DNA of 64,000 nt, taken from positions 124,001 through 188,000 of the forward strand of contig NZ_NPKO01000006.1 of the NCBI RefSeq assembly GCF_008329605.1. The letters run 5' to 3'. Positions 34,519 to 41,800 of this stretch are shown piece by piece. The translations under genes and the position numbers were made by a program. The notes under the pieces were generated by a model that saw only the letters and a program-made list of their open reading frames with translations, ran no database searches and was not told where the DNA came from. Every line of letters begins with the position of its first letter. The stretch's first letter is position 1. Origin of the DNA: Mycolicibacterium sp. P9-64. GTDB taxonomy: Bacteria > Actinomycetota > Actinomycetes > Mycobacteriales > Mycobacteriaceae.

Positions 34519-35751
34519 ATGTCCGAACCGAACGGGATTGACGCAGCCGTCGCCGCCCTAGCCCGGGGACAAATGGTGCTCGTCGCCGACGACGTAGCGC
34601 GTGAGAACGAAGGTGATCTGGTCCTGGCCGCCGAAGCGATGACCAGAGGCGCCATGACGTTCTTCCTGCGGCACGGTAGCGGGCTCGTCTGTGTCCCAAT
34701 GTCCAACTCGATCGCGGACTCGCTGGAGTTGCCACTGATGGTGGAGGACAACACCGACAACCACCAGACGGCCTTCACCGTCTCGGTGGATGCAGCGGGT
34801 GCCGGGACAGGCATCTCGGCCGTCGACCGCACTGCAACGGTTCGGCATTTGGGTTCAGCGCTCACGCTGCCGACTGACCTGCGCCGGCCGGGCCACATCT
34901 TCCCGCTGCGCGCCAGGCCTGCCGGCACGTTGGAGCGGCCGGGGCACACCGAAGCCGCTGTCGATCTCGTCCGGCTCGCCGGGTACCGGGAGGTTGCCGT
35001 CATCACCGAACTGGTGGACGACGCCGGGCTGCCGATGGCCGGTACGACGTTAACCGCGTTCGCTCTCGAGCACGACATCCCGATGATCACCATCGCAGAG
35101 TTGGTGGAGTACCGGCGCCGCGAGTCCCTCACAACGCCTTCCAAGAGCTCGGCGGCAGCTGCAATCCCGACCAAACACGGGGACTTTCGGGCCAAGGCGT
35201 TCCGCGCCCAGGACGATGTGGAGCATCTCGTGCTCACACACGGCGACATCGAAGAAGTCGCCGAATCTTCGGAGGGTGTGCTTGTTCGGGTACACAGTGA
35301 GTGCTTGACCGGCGACGTGATCGGGTCTCGGCGCTGCGATTGCGGCACGCAGTTGGACGCGGCGCTGGCGGAGATCGCGGCGGAGGGCGCAGGCGTGTTG
35401 ATCTATCTGCGCGGCCAGGAAGGGCGTGGCATCGGACTGCGTCACAAGCTTGCGGCGTACCTCTTACAGGAAGCCGGCCGCGACACCGTGGACGCCAACA
35501 TGGCGCTCGGTCTTCCGGTGGACAGTCGTGACTACGGCGTCTGCTCGGAGATCCTGGGCCAGCTCGGCATCAGCCGGGTTCGGCTGATGACGAACAATCC
35601 GGCCAAGGTCGACGCTCTCGCCGCAGCGGGGCTCGTGGTGCAGCGGGTACAGACGCCGATCGGTGCGACGGCCGACAACATCACCTATTTGCGGACCAAA
35701 CGTGACCGTATGGGGCACCTACTCGACGACCTGCCGACCGCGGTGCCGTGA
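34519..35751 (+). CDS. ribBA: RibBA: DHBP synthase / GTP cyclohydrolase II
   Basis: ATG 34519 gives 410 residues with both riboflavin-entry domains. Residues 1-200 are 3,4-dihydroxy-2-butanone-4-phosphate synthase, with the acidic DDVARENEGDL motif and the later RPGHIFPLRA and HTEAAVDLVRLAG. Residues 205-405 are GTP cyclohydrolase II, with Zn cysteines in SECLTGDVIGSRRCDCGTQL and the active-site RGQEGRGIGL. Mycobacteria usually keep the housekeeping riboflavin genes in another operon. A ribBA copy sitting directly behind a flavin reductase suggests dedicated flavin supply for the adjacent FMN monooxygenase. No FMN riboswitch is visible in the 13-bp gap. Confidence 0.95.
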   Translation: MSEPNGIDAAVAALARGQMVLVADDVARENEGDLVLAAEAMTRGAMTFFLRHGSGLVCVPMSNSIADSLELPLMVEDNTDNHQTAFTVSVDAAGAGTGISAVDRTATVRHLGSALTLPTDLRRPGHIFPLRARPAGTLERPGHTEAAVDLVRLAGYREVAVITELVDDAGLPMAGTTLTAFALEHDIPMITIAELVEYRRRESLTTPSKSSAAAAIPTKHGDFRAKAFRAQDDVEHLVLTHGDIEEVAESSEGVLVRVHSECLTGDVIGSRRCDCGTQLDAALAEIAAEGAGVLIYLRGQEGRGIGLRHKLAAYLLQEAGRDTVDANMALGLPVDSRDYGVCSEILGQLGISRVRLMTNNPAKVDALAAAGLVVQRVQTPIGATADNITYLRTKRDRMGHLLDDLPTAVP

Positions 35752-35760
35752 ACGGATGGG

Positions 35761-35887
35761 CGCATCAAAACCCTGGCCCCGCGGACGAATTGGATCAAGC
35801 CGACACTGGATCACGCGGCAGTCCCCCACCCCGGTGAACTCGTCGAGATCGACAGCACCCGCTGGAACTGCTCGTGGTCTAGGGCGG
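35761..35887 (+). pseudogene. Integrase-core (rve/DDE) transposase remnant
   Basis: The frame reads RIKTLAPRTNWIKP, then PHPGELVEIDST, resembling the start of an rve integrase catalytic core, where the first catalytic Asp sits in a PGE-hydrophobic-DST context. It then continues as RWNCSWS and stops at 35881. Adding one C in the CCC run at 35858-35860 gives IDSTPLELLVV, the normal core sequence. This indicates a single-base deletion in a transposase fragment. No terminal repeats were found. It marks the border between the flavin module and the scarred region that follows. Confidence 0.6.
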
Positions 35888-35920
35888 CTACGCGATCGGT
35901 GAGGAGGTCGTGGACGGCGT

Positions 35921-36163
35921 TCAGCCCGCATGACCGCGTCGCTGGTTGATGGCGTGCATCGGATGCCGCAGCGCGGGATGTCGACACCGCCAGCAGGAGG
36001 GCTGCGGTTGGTCGACCGCCGAGGAGGCCAGATGTCCACACGACGCACATCGGACGACGTAGAAGGATCCGACCATTCCCAGCAGACCGTAGTAGATGGC
36101 CGCGGTGGTGGCCGCCGCGAGCACGACAATCACCGCGAGCGTGAGCATTTCGTAGATCTCCAT
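35921..36163 (-). CDS. Single-helix membrane protein with zinc-ribbon-like Cys pairs
   Basis: ATG 36163 follows AGGAGGT at 7-bp spacing and is preferred to the GTG nine bases upstream. The 80-residue product has one membrane helix (MLTLAVIVVLAAATTAAIYY) and a cytosolic tail with CASCGHL and CWRCRHP, a CxxC-x16-CxxC zinc-ribbon pattern. The tail ends in a His-rich stretch (RHPMHAINQRRGHAG). No named family is known to me. It lies 56 bp downstream of the next membrane gene on the same strand and may share its promoter. Confidence 0.7.
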   Translation of the reverse strand: MEIYEMLTLAVIVVLAAATTAAIYYGLLGMVGSFYVVRCASCGHLASSAVDQPQPSCWRCRHPALRHPMHAINQRRGHAG

Positions 36164-36219
36164 TCCTGGCACCTCCTGTAGTCGGTATGCGTGACTGGCG
36201 CGCGGTTCGCGCTCCTCGC

Positions 36220-36825
36220 TTAGTCGGCATCGTCGTGATCGCTTGCTGCGCGGGTGTGCCGCCGAACCCAGGCCGGGCCTTCGATGGCGTTGGCCACGAG
36301 CCAGACGGTCAGCGCGAAGTTGTACGCGGTCAGCACGCAGAAGAGCACGCTGTCACCGACCTGGTAGCGCCACAGCCGCAGCATGGAGTGTCCAGTGGCC
36401 GGGGTGCCCAAGCTGGCGGTGCCGATCGCGAACAGCAGGAGGCCTGCGATGGCTCCGATCGTGGTGGCGGCCAGTGTCGTTCGCCGATGCAGCATGGCGA
36501 GCCCGGCAAGTATTCCGGCGCCGATGAGTAGCCAACTGTGGATGGGGGTCAGCGCCAGGTCCCAGTCAGGGGCCGCCCCGATGACTTCGGTCCTTCGGAG
36601 TTGGCCCAGTATCAGCCCTGCCACACCCAATGCCAGCAGCAGCACGCCCTCGGCCAGCAGCCACCATCGGGCCGTGCGGAAGTGTGATTGGTCGAGGTTG
36701 ACCGGGATCAGGCTGGTGTTTCCGGCGGGGTCACCGGGATCACGCGGTCCGCGGCGTGTCCAGCTGGCAGGCGGCCACCGCCACTGCCACGCGGCGTTCG
36801 GAAATTGCGTCACGAGGTGCACCAC
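36220..36825 (-). CDS. Four-helix membrane protein (DUF4383-like)
   Basis: The 201-residue product has four hydrophobic helices: WWLLAEGVLLLALGVAGLIL, HSWLLIGAGILAGLAML, ATTIGAIAGLLLFAIGTA and SVLFCVLTAYNFALTVWLV. The pattern resembles the DUF4383 family of actinobacterial membrane proteins. The N-terminal 50 residues are hydrophilic and Trp/Pro-rich. The GTG at 36825 overlaps the 3' end of an enolase-superfamily remnant, so the original start may have been lost or altered by the rearrangement there. Function unknown. Confidence 0.7.
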   Translation of the reverse strand: MVHLVTQFPNAAWQWRWPPASWTRRGPRDPGDPAGNTSLIPVNLDQSHFRTARWWLLAEGVLLLALGVAGLILGQLRRTEVIGAAPDWDLALTPIHSWLLIGAGILAGLAMLHRRTTLAATTIGAIAGLLLFAIGTASLGTPATGHSMLRLWRYQVGDSVLFCVLTAYNFALTVWLVANAIEGPAWVRRHTRAASDHDDAD

Positions 36826-37130
36826 TTCCGTGCTTCGGGTCGAACGGTCATCCCGTGCCCGGGTGCCGTGGTGTCGGGGTACAGCGCGCCGCCGCGCACC
36901 TCGGGTGCGCCATCGACGAACGCGTGCAGGGATGGTGCGCAGTGCGCGGAGACGTCCAGGTTCTGCGATTGGGCCAGGGCGGCGCCGCGCAGCCAGCCGG
37001 TGTACCCGCCGCAGCGGATGACGTCCAGTTGCAGACAGTCCACGACCGGGAGCAGGGCGCGCACGTCGTACAGGTCGGCGGCATATTCGCCGGCGGCGAT
37101 GTCGCAGCGCAGCGCGGTGCGGACTCGCTG
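36810..37130 (-). pseudogene. Enolase-superfamily (mandelate racemase-like) C-terminal remnant
   Basis: The frame reads RVRTALRCDIAAGEYAADLY, then VVDCLQLDVIRCGGYTGWLR, then NLDVSAHCAPSLHAFV. These are the last metal ligand and catalytic His regions of the mandelate racemase/muconate lactonising barrel (GEY, DxxRCGG, SAHCAP). Everything N-terminal to the GEY strand is missing. The frame runs directly out of a TPP-enzyme fragment, in a different phase, near 37125. The start and the first metal ligands are absent, so this is non-functional. Confidence 0.8.
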
Positions 37131-37507
37131 CACACGTCCTTGAACAGGCTGAGGAGGTCGACCTCCTGCTGGTAGGCGCCGCCCATTGCGCTGCGCTCGG
37201 TCTGCCCGACGATCGCCACCACGGGGACGTGGTCGAGTTTCGCGTCGTAGAGCCCGTTGAGCAGGTGCACCGCGCCGGGCCCGCTGGTCGCCGCGCAGAC
37301 CCCGACCTGACCCGAGAACTTCGCGCAACCGACGGCCGCGAACGCGGCCATCTCCTCGTGGCGAGCCTGCACGAACTGGGGATCGTTCTCGGCCCGCCCC
37401 CATGCCGCTAAGAGTCCGTTGATGCCGTCGCCGGGAAAGGCGAAGACCTGCTTGACTTTCCATTCGCGTAGCCGCGCGAGTAGCACGTCTGCGACCGTGT
37501 CCTTCAT
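37125..37507 (-). pseudogene. TPP-dependent enzyme N-terminal remnant (PoxB-like)
   Basis: ATG 37507 starts MKDTVADVLLARLREWKVKQ. It continues with VFAFPGDGINGLLAAWGRAE, ARHEEMAAFAAVGCAKFSGQ and GVCAATSGPGAVHLLNGLYD, the TPP N-domain of pyruvate oxidase/acetolactate synthase-like enzymes including the catalytic Glu (RHEE). It proceeds as far as DLLSLFKDVCSE and then loses the family sequence at about 37125, where enolase-superfamily sequence begins in another frame. Only 127 of some 560-590 residues remain. The promoter still carries the MarR palindrome at 37548. Confidence 0.88.
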
Positions 37508-37547
37508 CGGGGATCCCCTTCGTTGGCGGTCTCCATTCCGGTCTACA

Positions 37548-37576
37548 CGCAACTGTTGCGTATCGCAACAGTTGCG
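37548..37576. promoter_or_regulatory. Nested MarR operator
   Basis: The 13-bp arms CGCAACTGTTGCG and CGCAACAGTTGCG flank TAT, a perfect 29-bp inverted repeat. Each arm is itself palindromic about its central base, so it holds two equal dimer sites. It lies between the divergent TPP-enzyme remnant (start 37507) and the MarR gene (start 37592 or 37607). Confidence 0.85.
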
Positions 37577-37606
37577 AGTAGCAATGGAGGTGTGAAGACT
37601 GCGTGG

Positions 37607-38104
37607 ATGACGAATGAACGCCCGTCGCCGCGCCGCCGTGCCAAGGACGACGAGGACGCGGACGCCGTGTTGGCCGCGTGCCGGGTTCTCGTGGCACTGA
37701 GTGCGCAATCGATCGCCGCCGTGGAGGACGTTGCCGACGTGGCACAGGTCCGTGCCCTGGTGGTCATCTCTAGTCGCGGATCGGTCTCGCTGGGTGAGCT
37801 TGCCGGCGCGGCCAACCTGCACTTGACCAGGGCGAGCCGGCTGTGCGATCGGATGGTGGCCGACGGCCTGATCGACCGCGTCAACGACCCCGCCAATCGG
37901 CGCCAGTTGACGCTGACCCTGACCGACAAGGGGCAGCGCGTCGTCCACGACGTGATGGCCCACCGCCGCGCAGCGATCACCCCCATCCTCGAACGCCTGC
38001 CCAAACAGCGCCGGGCCGAACTCGTGGCGGTGCTCGAGGATTTCGCCGCGGCCGGAGGCGAACCCTCCGGCCCCGACCTGTGGGCGATGGGCTGGACGAC
38101 CTGA
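37607..38104 (+). CDS. MarR-family regulator
   Basis: The winged-helix core is clear: VAQVRALVVISSRGSVSLGE, LAGAANLHLTRASRLCDRMV and the wing LIDRVNDPANRRQLTLTLTD. ATG 37607 gives 165 residues; GTG 37592 is a possible start, but its GGAGG is too close. The perfect nested palindrome at 37548-37576 is 31 bp upstream. It probably represses itself, the divergent TPP gene (now truncated) and the SDR/GH15 operon 49 bp downstream. Confidence 0.9.
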   Translation: MTNERPSPRRRAKDDEDADAVLAACRVLVALSAQSIAAVEDVADVAQVRALVVISSRGSVSLGELAGAANLHLTRASRLCDRMVADGLIDRVNDPANRRQLTLTLTDKGQRVVHDVMAHRRAAITPILERLPKQRRAELVAVLEDFAAAGGEPSGPDLWAMGWTT

Positions 38105-38153
38105 CGATCGCCGCACGTGTGCTCGATCTCGACGTGAGAAGGAGATGGTTTGA

Positions 38154-39155
38154 ATGCCGCGCATCATCGTGGTGACCGGTTCCAGCGGCGGCATCGGCCG
38201 GGCCAGTGCGATCGCATTCGGGGCCCGCGGGGACACCGTGGTCCTCGTCGCGCGGGGCGCCGACGGCCTGGCCGGTGCCGCCAAGGAGGTCGAACAGGCT
38301 GGTGGCACAGCGCACGTGATGCCCGCGGACGTCGCCGATCCCGAACAGGTCTTCGCCGTCGCCGACCGCGTCGAAGCCGAGCTCGGTCCAATCGACGTCT
38401 GGGTGAACGACGCATTCACGTCGGTCTTCTCGCCGTTCGACGAGATCACTCCTGCGGAGTACCGGCGGGTCACGGAGGTCAGCTATCTGGGCTACGTCTA
38501 CGGCACCATGGCCGCACTGAAGTACATGAAGCCCCGTGACCGGGGCACGATCGTGCAGGTGGGCTCGGCGCTGGCGTACCGCGGAATTCCGCTTCAGAGC
38601 GCCTATTGCGGGGCCAAGCACGCCATCCAGGGCTTCCACGAGGCGCTGCGCTGCGAACTGTTGCACGACAGGAGCGGCGTGCACGTCACCATGGTGCAGA
38701 TGCCGGCGGTCAACACTCCGCAGTTCTCCTGGGTGCTGTCCCGGTTGCCGCGTCACGCCCAGCCGGTCCCGCCGATCTACCAACCCGAGTTCGCGGCCCG
38801 CGGCGTGCTGTATGCCGCCGACCACCCGCACCGGCGCGAGTACTGGGTCGGAGCCTCGACGGCAGGCACTCTGGCCGCGAACGCCATCGCACCCGGACTG
38901 CTCGATCGCTACCTCGCCCTGACGGGCTTCGACTCGCAGCAGACCAAACAGTCCCACGACCCCTATGCACCCGTGAATCTCTGGGAACCGGCCGACGGTG
39001 ACGGCGGCCGCGACTTCGGCACCCACGGGGTTTTCGACGACAAGTCGATCAGCCTGGATCCGCAGTTGTTCGCCTCGCAGCATCACGGTCTGCTCGGGGC
39101 GTTGGCGGTCGGCGCCGGCGCCGTCGCGGCGGCTCTGTTCTGGGGTAGCCGGTGA
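38154..39155 (+). CDS. SDR oxidoreductase with C-terminal membrane helix
   Basis: This 333-residue protein starts with the SDR motif VVTGSSGGIGRASAIAFGAR, and has the active site in VQVGSALAYRG and SAYCGAKHAIQGFHEALRCE (Tyr-x-x-x-Lys). The NAG motif is altered to VNDAFT. Beyond the usual 250 residues it has a tail ending in a hydrophobic helix (LLGALAVGAGAVAAALFWGS), which suggests membrane attachment. AGAAGGAG precedes ATG 38154. The stop overlaps the next gene by 4 bp. Such extended SDRs are widespread in mycobacteria with no assigned substrate. Confidence 0.88.
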   Translation: MPRIIVVTGSSGGIGRASAIAFGARGDTVVLVARGADGLAGAAKEVEQAGGTAHVMPADVADPEQVFAVADRVEAELGPIDVWVNDAFTSVFSPFDEITPAEYRRVTEVSYLGYVYGTMAALKYMKPRDRGTIVQVGSALAYRGIPLQSAYCGAKHAIQGFHEALRCELLHDRSGVHVTMVQMPAVNTPQFSWVLSRLPRHAQPVPPIYQPEFAARGVLYAADHPHRREYWVGASTAGTLAANAIAPGLLDRYLALTGFDSQQTKQSHDPYAPVNLWEPADGDGGRDFGTHGVFDDKSISLDPQLFASQHHGLLGALAVGAGAVAAALFWGSR

Positions 39156-39517
39156 GCGGCCTGCGCCCACGGCGAGGACCCACCCGAGCGCTGGCCGGCA
39201 TCCACTGTGCCGTTGCGGCCGTCCTGCTCGTCCAACCTCCCGCGATCGTGCAAGCGATCGCGGGCGACCGGGGTGTACCGCCGCGGTGGCACATCCGGGT
39301 ACTCGGGGCCCGGACCCTCGCCCAGGGTGTCGGCGAAGCGCTCCGCCCGCGCCGCGACGTGCTGGTCCTCGGCGTCATCGTCGACCTCGCGCACGCCGCG
39401 AGCATGGTGGCAGCGGCGGCGGTGTGGCCGCACTACCGCCGCCCAGCACTGATCAGTGCGGGGACCGCGGTGACGTCGGCAACCCTCGGCGGAGTCCTCA
39501 CCGGGCTCCTCCGGTGA
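39152..39517 (+). CDS. Small membrane protein, paralogue of 41273-41734
   Basis: GTG 39152 overlaps the SDR stop and gives 121 residues with about three hydrophobic helices. It contains WHIRVLGARTLAQGVGEA and VIVDLAHAASMVAAAAVW. The same elements (RVLGARHLVQ, WVDSVHSVTALGLAG) occur in the convergent gene at 41273-41734, so the two are paralogues. No named family is known to me. Its stop overlaps the GTG of the GH15 gene by 4 bp, making a strictly coupled three-gene operon. Confidence 0.78.
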   Translation: MSGLRPRRGPTRALAGIHCAVAAVLLVQPPAIVQAIAGDRGVPPRWHIRVLGARTLAQGVGEALRPRRDVLVLGVIVDLAHAASMVAAAAVWPHYRRPALISAGTAVTSATLGGVLTGLLR

Positions 39518-41247
39518 CCCCCCAGGTGCTGCGGCAGTACGCGTTGCTGGCAGACGGGGAACGCGGCGCCGTGATCGGACCCTACGGGGACATCGTTTGG
39601 ATGTGCTTGCCTCGCTGGGACAGTGATGCCGTATTCACCTCCCTGATCGGCGGCGCCGGCCAATACACGGTCGCCCCGACCGGCCGGTACGTGTGGGGCG
39701 GCCACTACGAAGACCGCTCGATGATCTGGCGCAGCCGCTGGGTTACCGACACCGGCATCGTCGAGTGCCGCGAAGCCCTGGCGTTTCCCGGCGACCCCGC
39801 GCATGCGGTGTTGCTACGCCGGATCCACGCCGTCGATCACCCCACCGCCGTCGCCGTGACTCTGCAACCGCGGGCCGGGTACGGTCAGCACGCCCTGACC
39901 GACCTGCACCGCCATCGCGGGGTGTGGACCGGGCGCAGCGACACGGTGAACGTCCGGTGGAGCGGCGGCGGTGACGCCCGCCCACGGCGCGACGGCGCCG
40001 CCTTGCACACCGTCCTCCAGCTGGACGCGGGGCAGCATCACGACCTCGTCCTCGAACTGAGCGAAGACGCCCTTCCCGAGCACCCCGTCGACCCCGACGA
40101 ATCCTGGCGAGCCACCGAAACCGCTTGGGAGGATGCCGTTCCCGATCTCGATCGAGTGCTGGACCCCCGCGACGCCCGGCGCAGCTACGCGGTACTGCGC
40201 GGACTGACCTCCGCTGGCGGGGGCATGGTGGCCGCCGCCACCACGAGCCTGCCCGAACGCGCCGAAGCCGGCCGCAACTACGACTACCGCTACGTGTGGA
40301 TCCGCGACCAGTGCTACGCCGGGCAAGCCGTCGCAGCTACCGGAGCACACCCCCTGCTCGACGACGCCGTCGGATTCGTCAGCGACCGGCTCCTCGAGCA
40401 CGGCGACCAGCTCGCCCCGGCCTACACCACCACCGGTGCCGCCGTGCCCGACCAACGCCATCTCGGCCTTCCCGGCTACCCCGGCGGCGCCGACATCGTC
40501 GGCAACTGGGTCAACAAGCAGTACCAGCTCGACGCCTTCGGCGAAGCCCTGTTGCTGTTCGCCGCCGCTGCCCGCCACGACCACCTGAGCGCGGAGAACT
40601 GGCAGGCCGCCGATGCCGCCGCCGACGCCATCACCCGTCGGTGGACCGAACCCGACGCCGGCATCTGGGAAATCGACAACCGGCCCTGGACCCACAGCAG
40701 GCTCACCGCTGCCGCCGGGCTGCGTGCCATCGCCGCCGCCCACCCCACACCAGGGCGGGCCGCAGAATTCCTCACCCTCGCCGACCACGTCGTCGCCGAC
40801 ACCGCTGTGCACGCCCTGCACCCCGACGGGCATTGGCAACGCTCCCCGAACGACCCCGCCCTGGACGCCGCGCTGCTGCTGCCCGGGCTGCGCGGCGCGA
40901 CCGGCGCCGACGACCCCCGCACCCCCGCGACCCTGCACGCCTACCTGCGCGACCTCACCCGCGATGGCTACGCCTACCGTTTCCGCCACGACCAACGACC
41001 ACTCGAAGACGCCGAAGGATCGTTTCTGCTCTGCGGCTTCCTCGTCGCGCTGAGCCTTCACCAGCAACACCATCCGGTAGAGGCGCGCGCTTGGTACGAA
41101 CGCACCCGCGCGGCGTGCGGCCCACCTCAGCTCTTCAGCGAGGAATACGACGCCTACCAACACCAGATGCGCGGCAACCTGCCTCAGGCGTTCGTGCACG
41201 CCCTCGCGATCGAGACCTCCGCGCGGCTCGCATGCCAGACCCACTGA
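39514..41247 (+). CDS. Glycoside hydrolase family 15 protein (glucoamylase/trehalase-like)
   Basis: GTG 39514 overlaps the upstream stop and yields 577 residues. The N-terminal beta-sandwich spans about residues 1-230 (LRQYALLADGERGAVIGPYG, DIVWMCLPRWDSDAVF). The (alpha/alpha)6 barrel follows with NYDYRYVWIRDQCY near residue 260, the general acid region near AGIWEI, and the C-terminal general base block LFSEEYDAYQHQMRGNLPQA. GH15 includes glucoamylase, trehalase and isomaltose dextranase-like enzymes. Mycobacterial members are often trehalases. No signal peptide, so it acts on an internal alpha-glucoside. Its link to an SDR and a membrane protein is unusual. Confidence 0.92.
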   Translation: MTPQVLRQYALLADGERGAVIGPYGDIVWMCLPRWDSDAVFTSLIGGAGQYTVAPTGRYVWGGHYEDRSMIWRSRWVTDTGIVECREALAFPGDPAHAVLLRRIHAVDHPTAVAVTLQPRAGYGQHALTDLHRHRGVWTGRSDTVNVRWSGGGDARPRRDGAALHTVLQLDAGQHHDLVLELSEDALPEHPVDPDESWRATETAWEDAVPDLDRVLDPRDARRSYAVLRGLTSAGGGMVAAATTSLPERAEAGRNYDYRYVWIRDQCYAGQAVAATGAHPLLDDAVGFVSDRLLEHGDQLAPAYTTTGAAVPDQRHLGLPGYPGGADIVGNWVNKQYQLDAFGEALLLFAAAARHDHLSAENWQAADAAADAITRRWTEPDAGIWEIDNRPWTHSRLTAAAGLRAIAAAHPTPGRAAEFLTLADHVVADTAVHALHPDGHWQRSPNDPALDAALLLPGLRGATGADDPRTPATLHAYLRDLTRDGYAYRFRHDQRPLEDAEGSFLLCGFLVALSLHQQHHPVEARAWYERTRAACGPPQLFSEEYDAYQHQMRGNLPQAFVHALAIETSARLACQTH

Positions 41248-41272
41248 TGAAGGGAAGTCGACATGTCACGAG

Positions 41273-41734
41273 CTAGCCGGAGGCCCGCACCAGGTCGGCG
41301 CGCGCCAGCAGGCGGCGGCCACCGGGCAGCCACGGGAGAATCGTGCGGGCCATCCGGTCACGGAGTCGATCATGTTCTGCGGCAAGATGATTCCGTCCGC
41401 GATCGAGCTCGCGCAGGCCGAACGTCGCCCAGAGCGCGGCGACCAGGGCGTCGACGAGGCCCAGCGCCACTCGGCGGCGATCGAGACCTGCCAACCCGAG
41501 CGCCGTCACCGAGTGCACGGAGTCCACCCACACGCCCGCCGCAACCACCTCCGGTGATGGCGCGATACCCGAGAACGACGCCTGGACGAGATGCCGGGCG
41601 CCCAACACCCGAATGACGACGACCGCGGCGTGATCGGCCTCGGCGCGGTCCACTCGATCCAGAATCCTGCGAGCTGCCACCAAAAGCACTGCACCCCAAA
41701 GTATTCGAACGAGCTCGATGCTGCGAAACGTCAT
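41273..41734 (-). CDS. Small membrane protein, paralogue of 39152-39517
   Basis: This 153-residue protein has hydrophobic helices IELVRILWGAVLLVAARRIL, EVVAAGVWVDSVHSVTALGL and LGLVDALVAALWATFGL. The core RVLGARHLVQ and GVWVDSVHS match RVLGARTLAQ and GVIVDLAHA in the GH15 operon. It is convergent with the GH15 gene, with 25 bp between stops. The tail (LPWLPGGRRLLARADLVRAS) is basic. Function unknown. Confidence 0.72.
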   Translation of the reverse strand: MTFRSIELVRILWGAVLLVAARRILDRVDRAEADHAAVVVIRVLGARHLVQASFSGIAPSPEVVAAGVWVDSVHSVTALGLAGLDRRRVALGLVDALVAALWATFGLRELDRGRNHLAAEHDRLRDRMARTILPWLPGGRRLLARADLVRASG

Positions 41735-41800
41735 GGAGTCGACCGTACACCGCAGATCTGGAAGTGTACGGTCCCTGACACGGACAGGCTGAGGGGTGGG

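Noticed and set aside
34434..35348. Ser/Thr-rich minus-strand frame opposite ribBA
   Set aside because: Shadow of a strongly supported gene; repetitive composition, no domain.
30024..35751. Complete pyridine-degradation cluster
   Set aside because: The LLM/reductase/ALDH set is suggestive, but the amidohydrolase expected for the ring-opened amide is missing within the window.
38998..39513. In-frame N-terminal extension of the GH15 gene by 172 codons
   Set aside because: The extension lies antiphase over the SDR and membrane-protein genes, and GTG 39514 has the family N-terminus plus a GTGA overlap.
39814..41244. Gly/Val-rich minus-strand frame opposite the GH15 gene
   Set aside because: Mirror of high-GC codon usage in the GH15 gene; no domain, no start signal.
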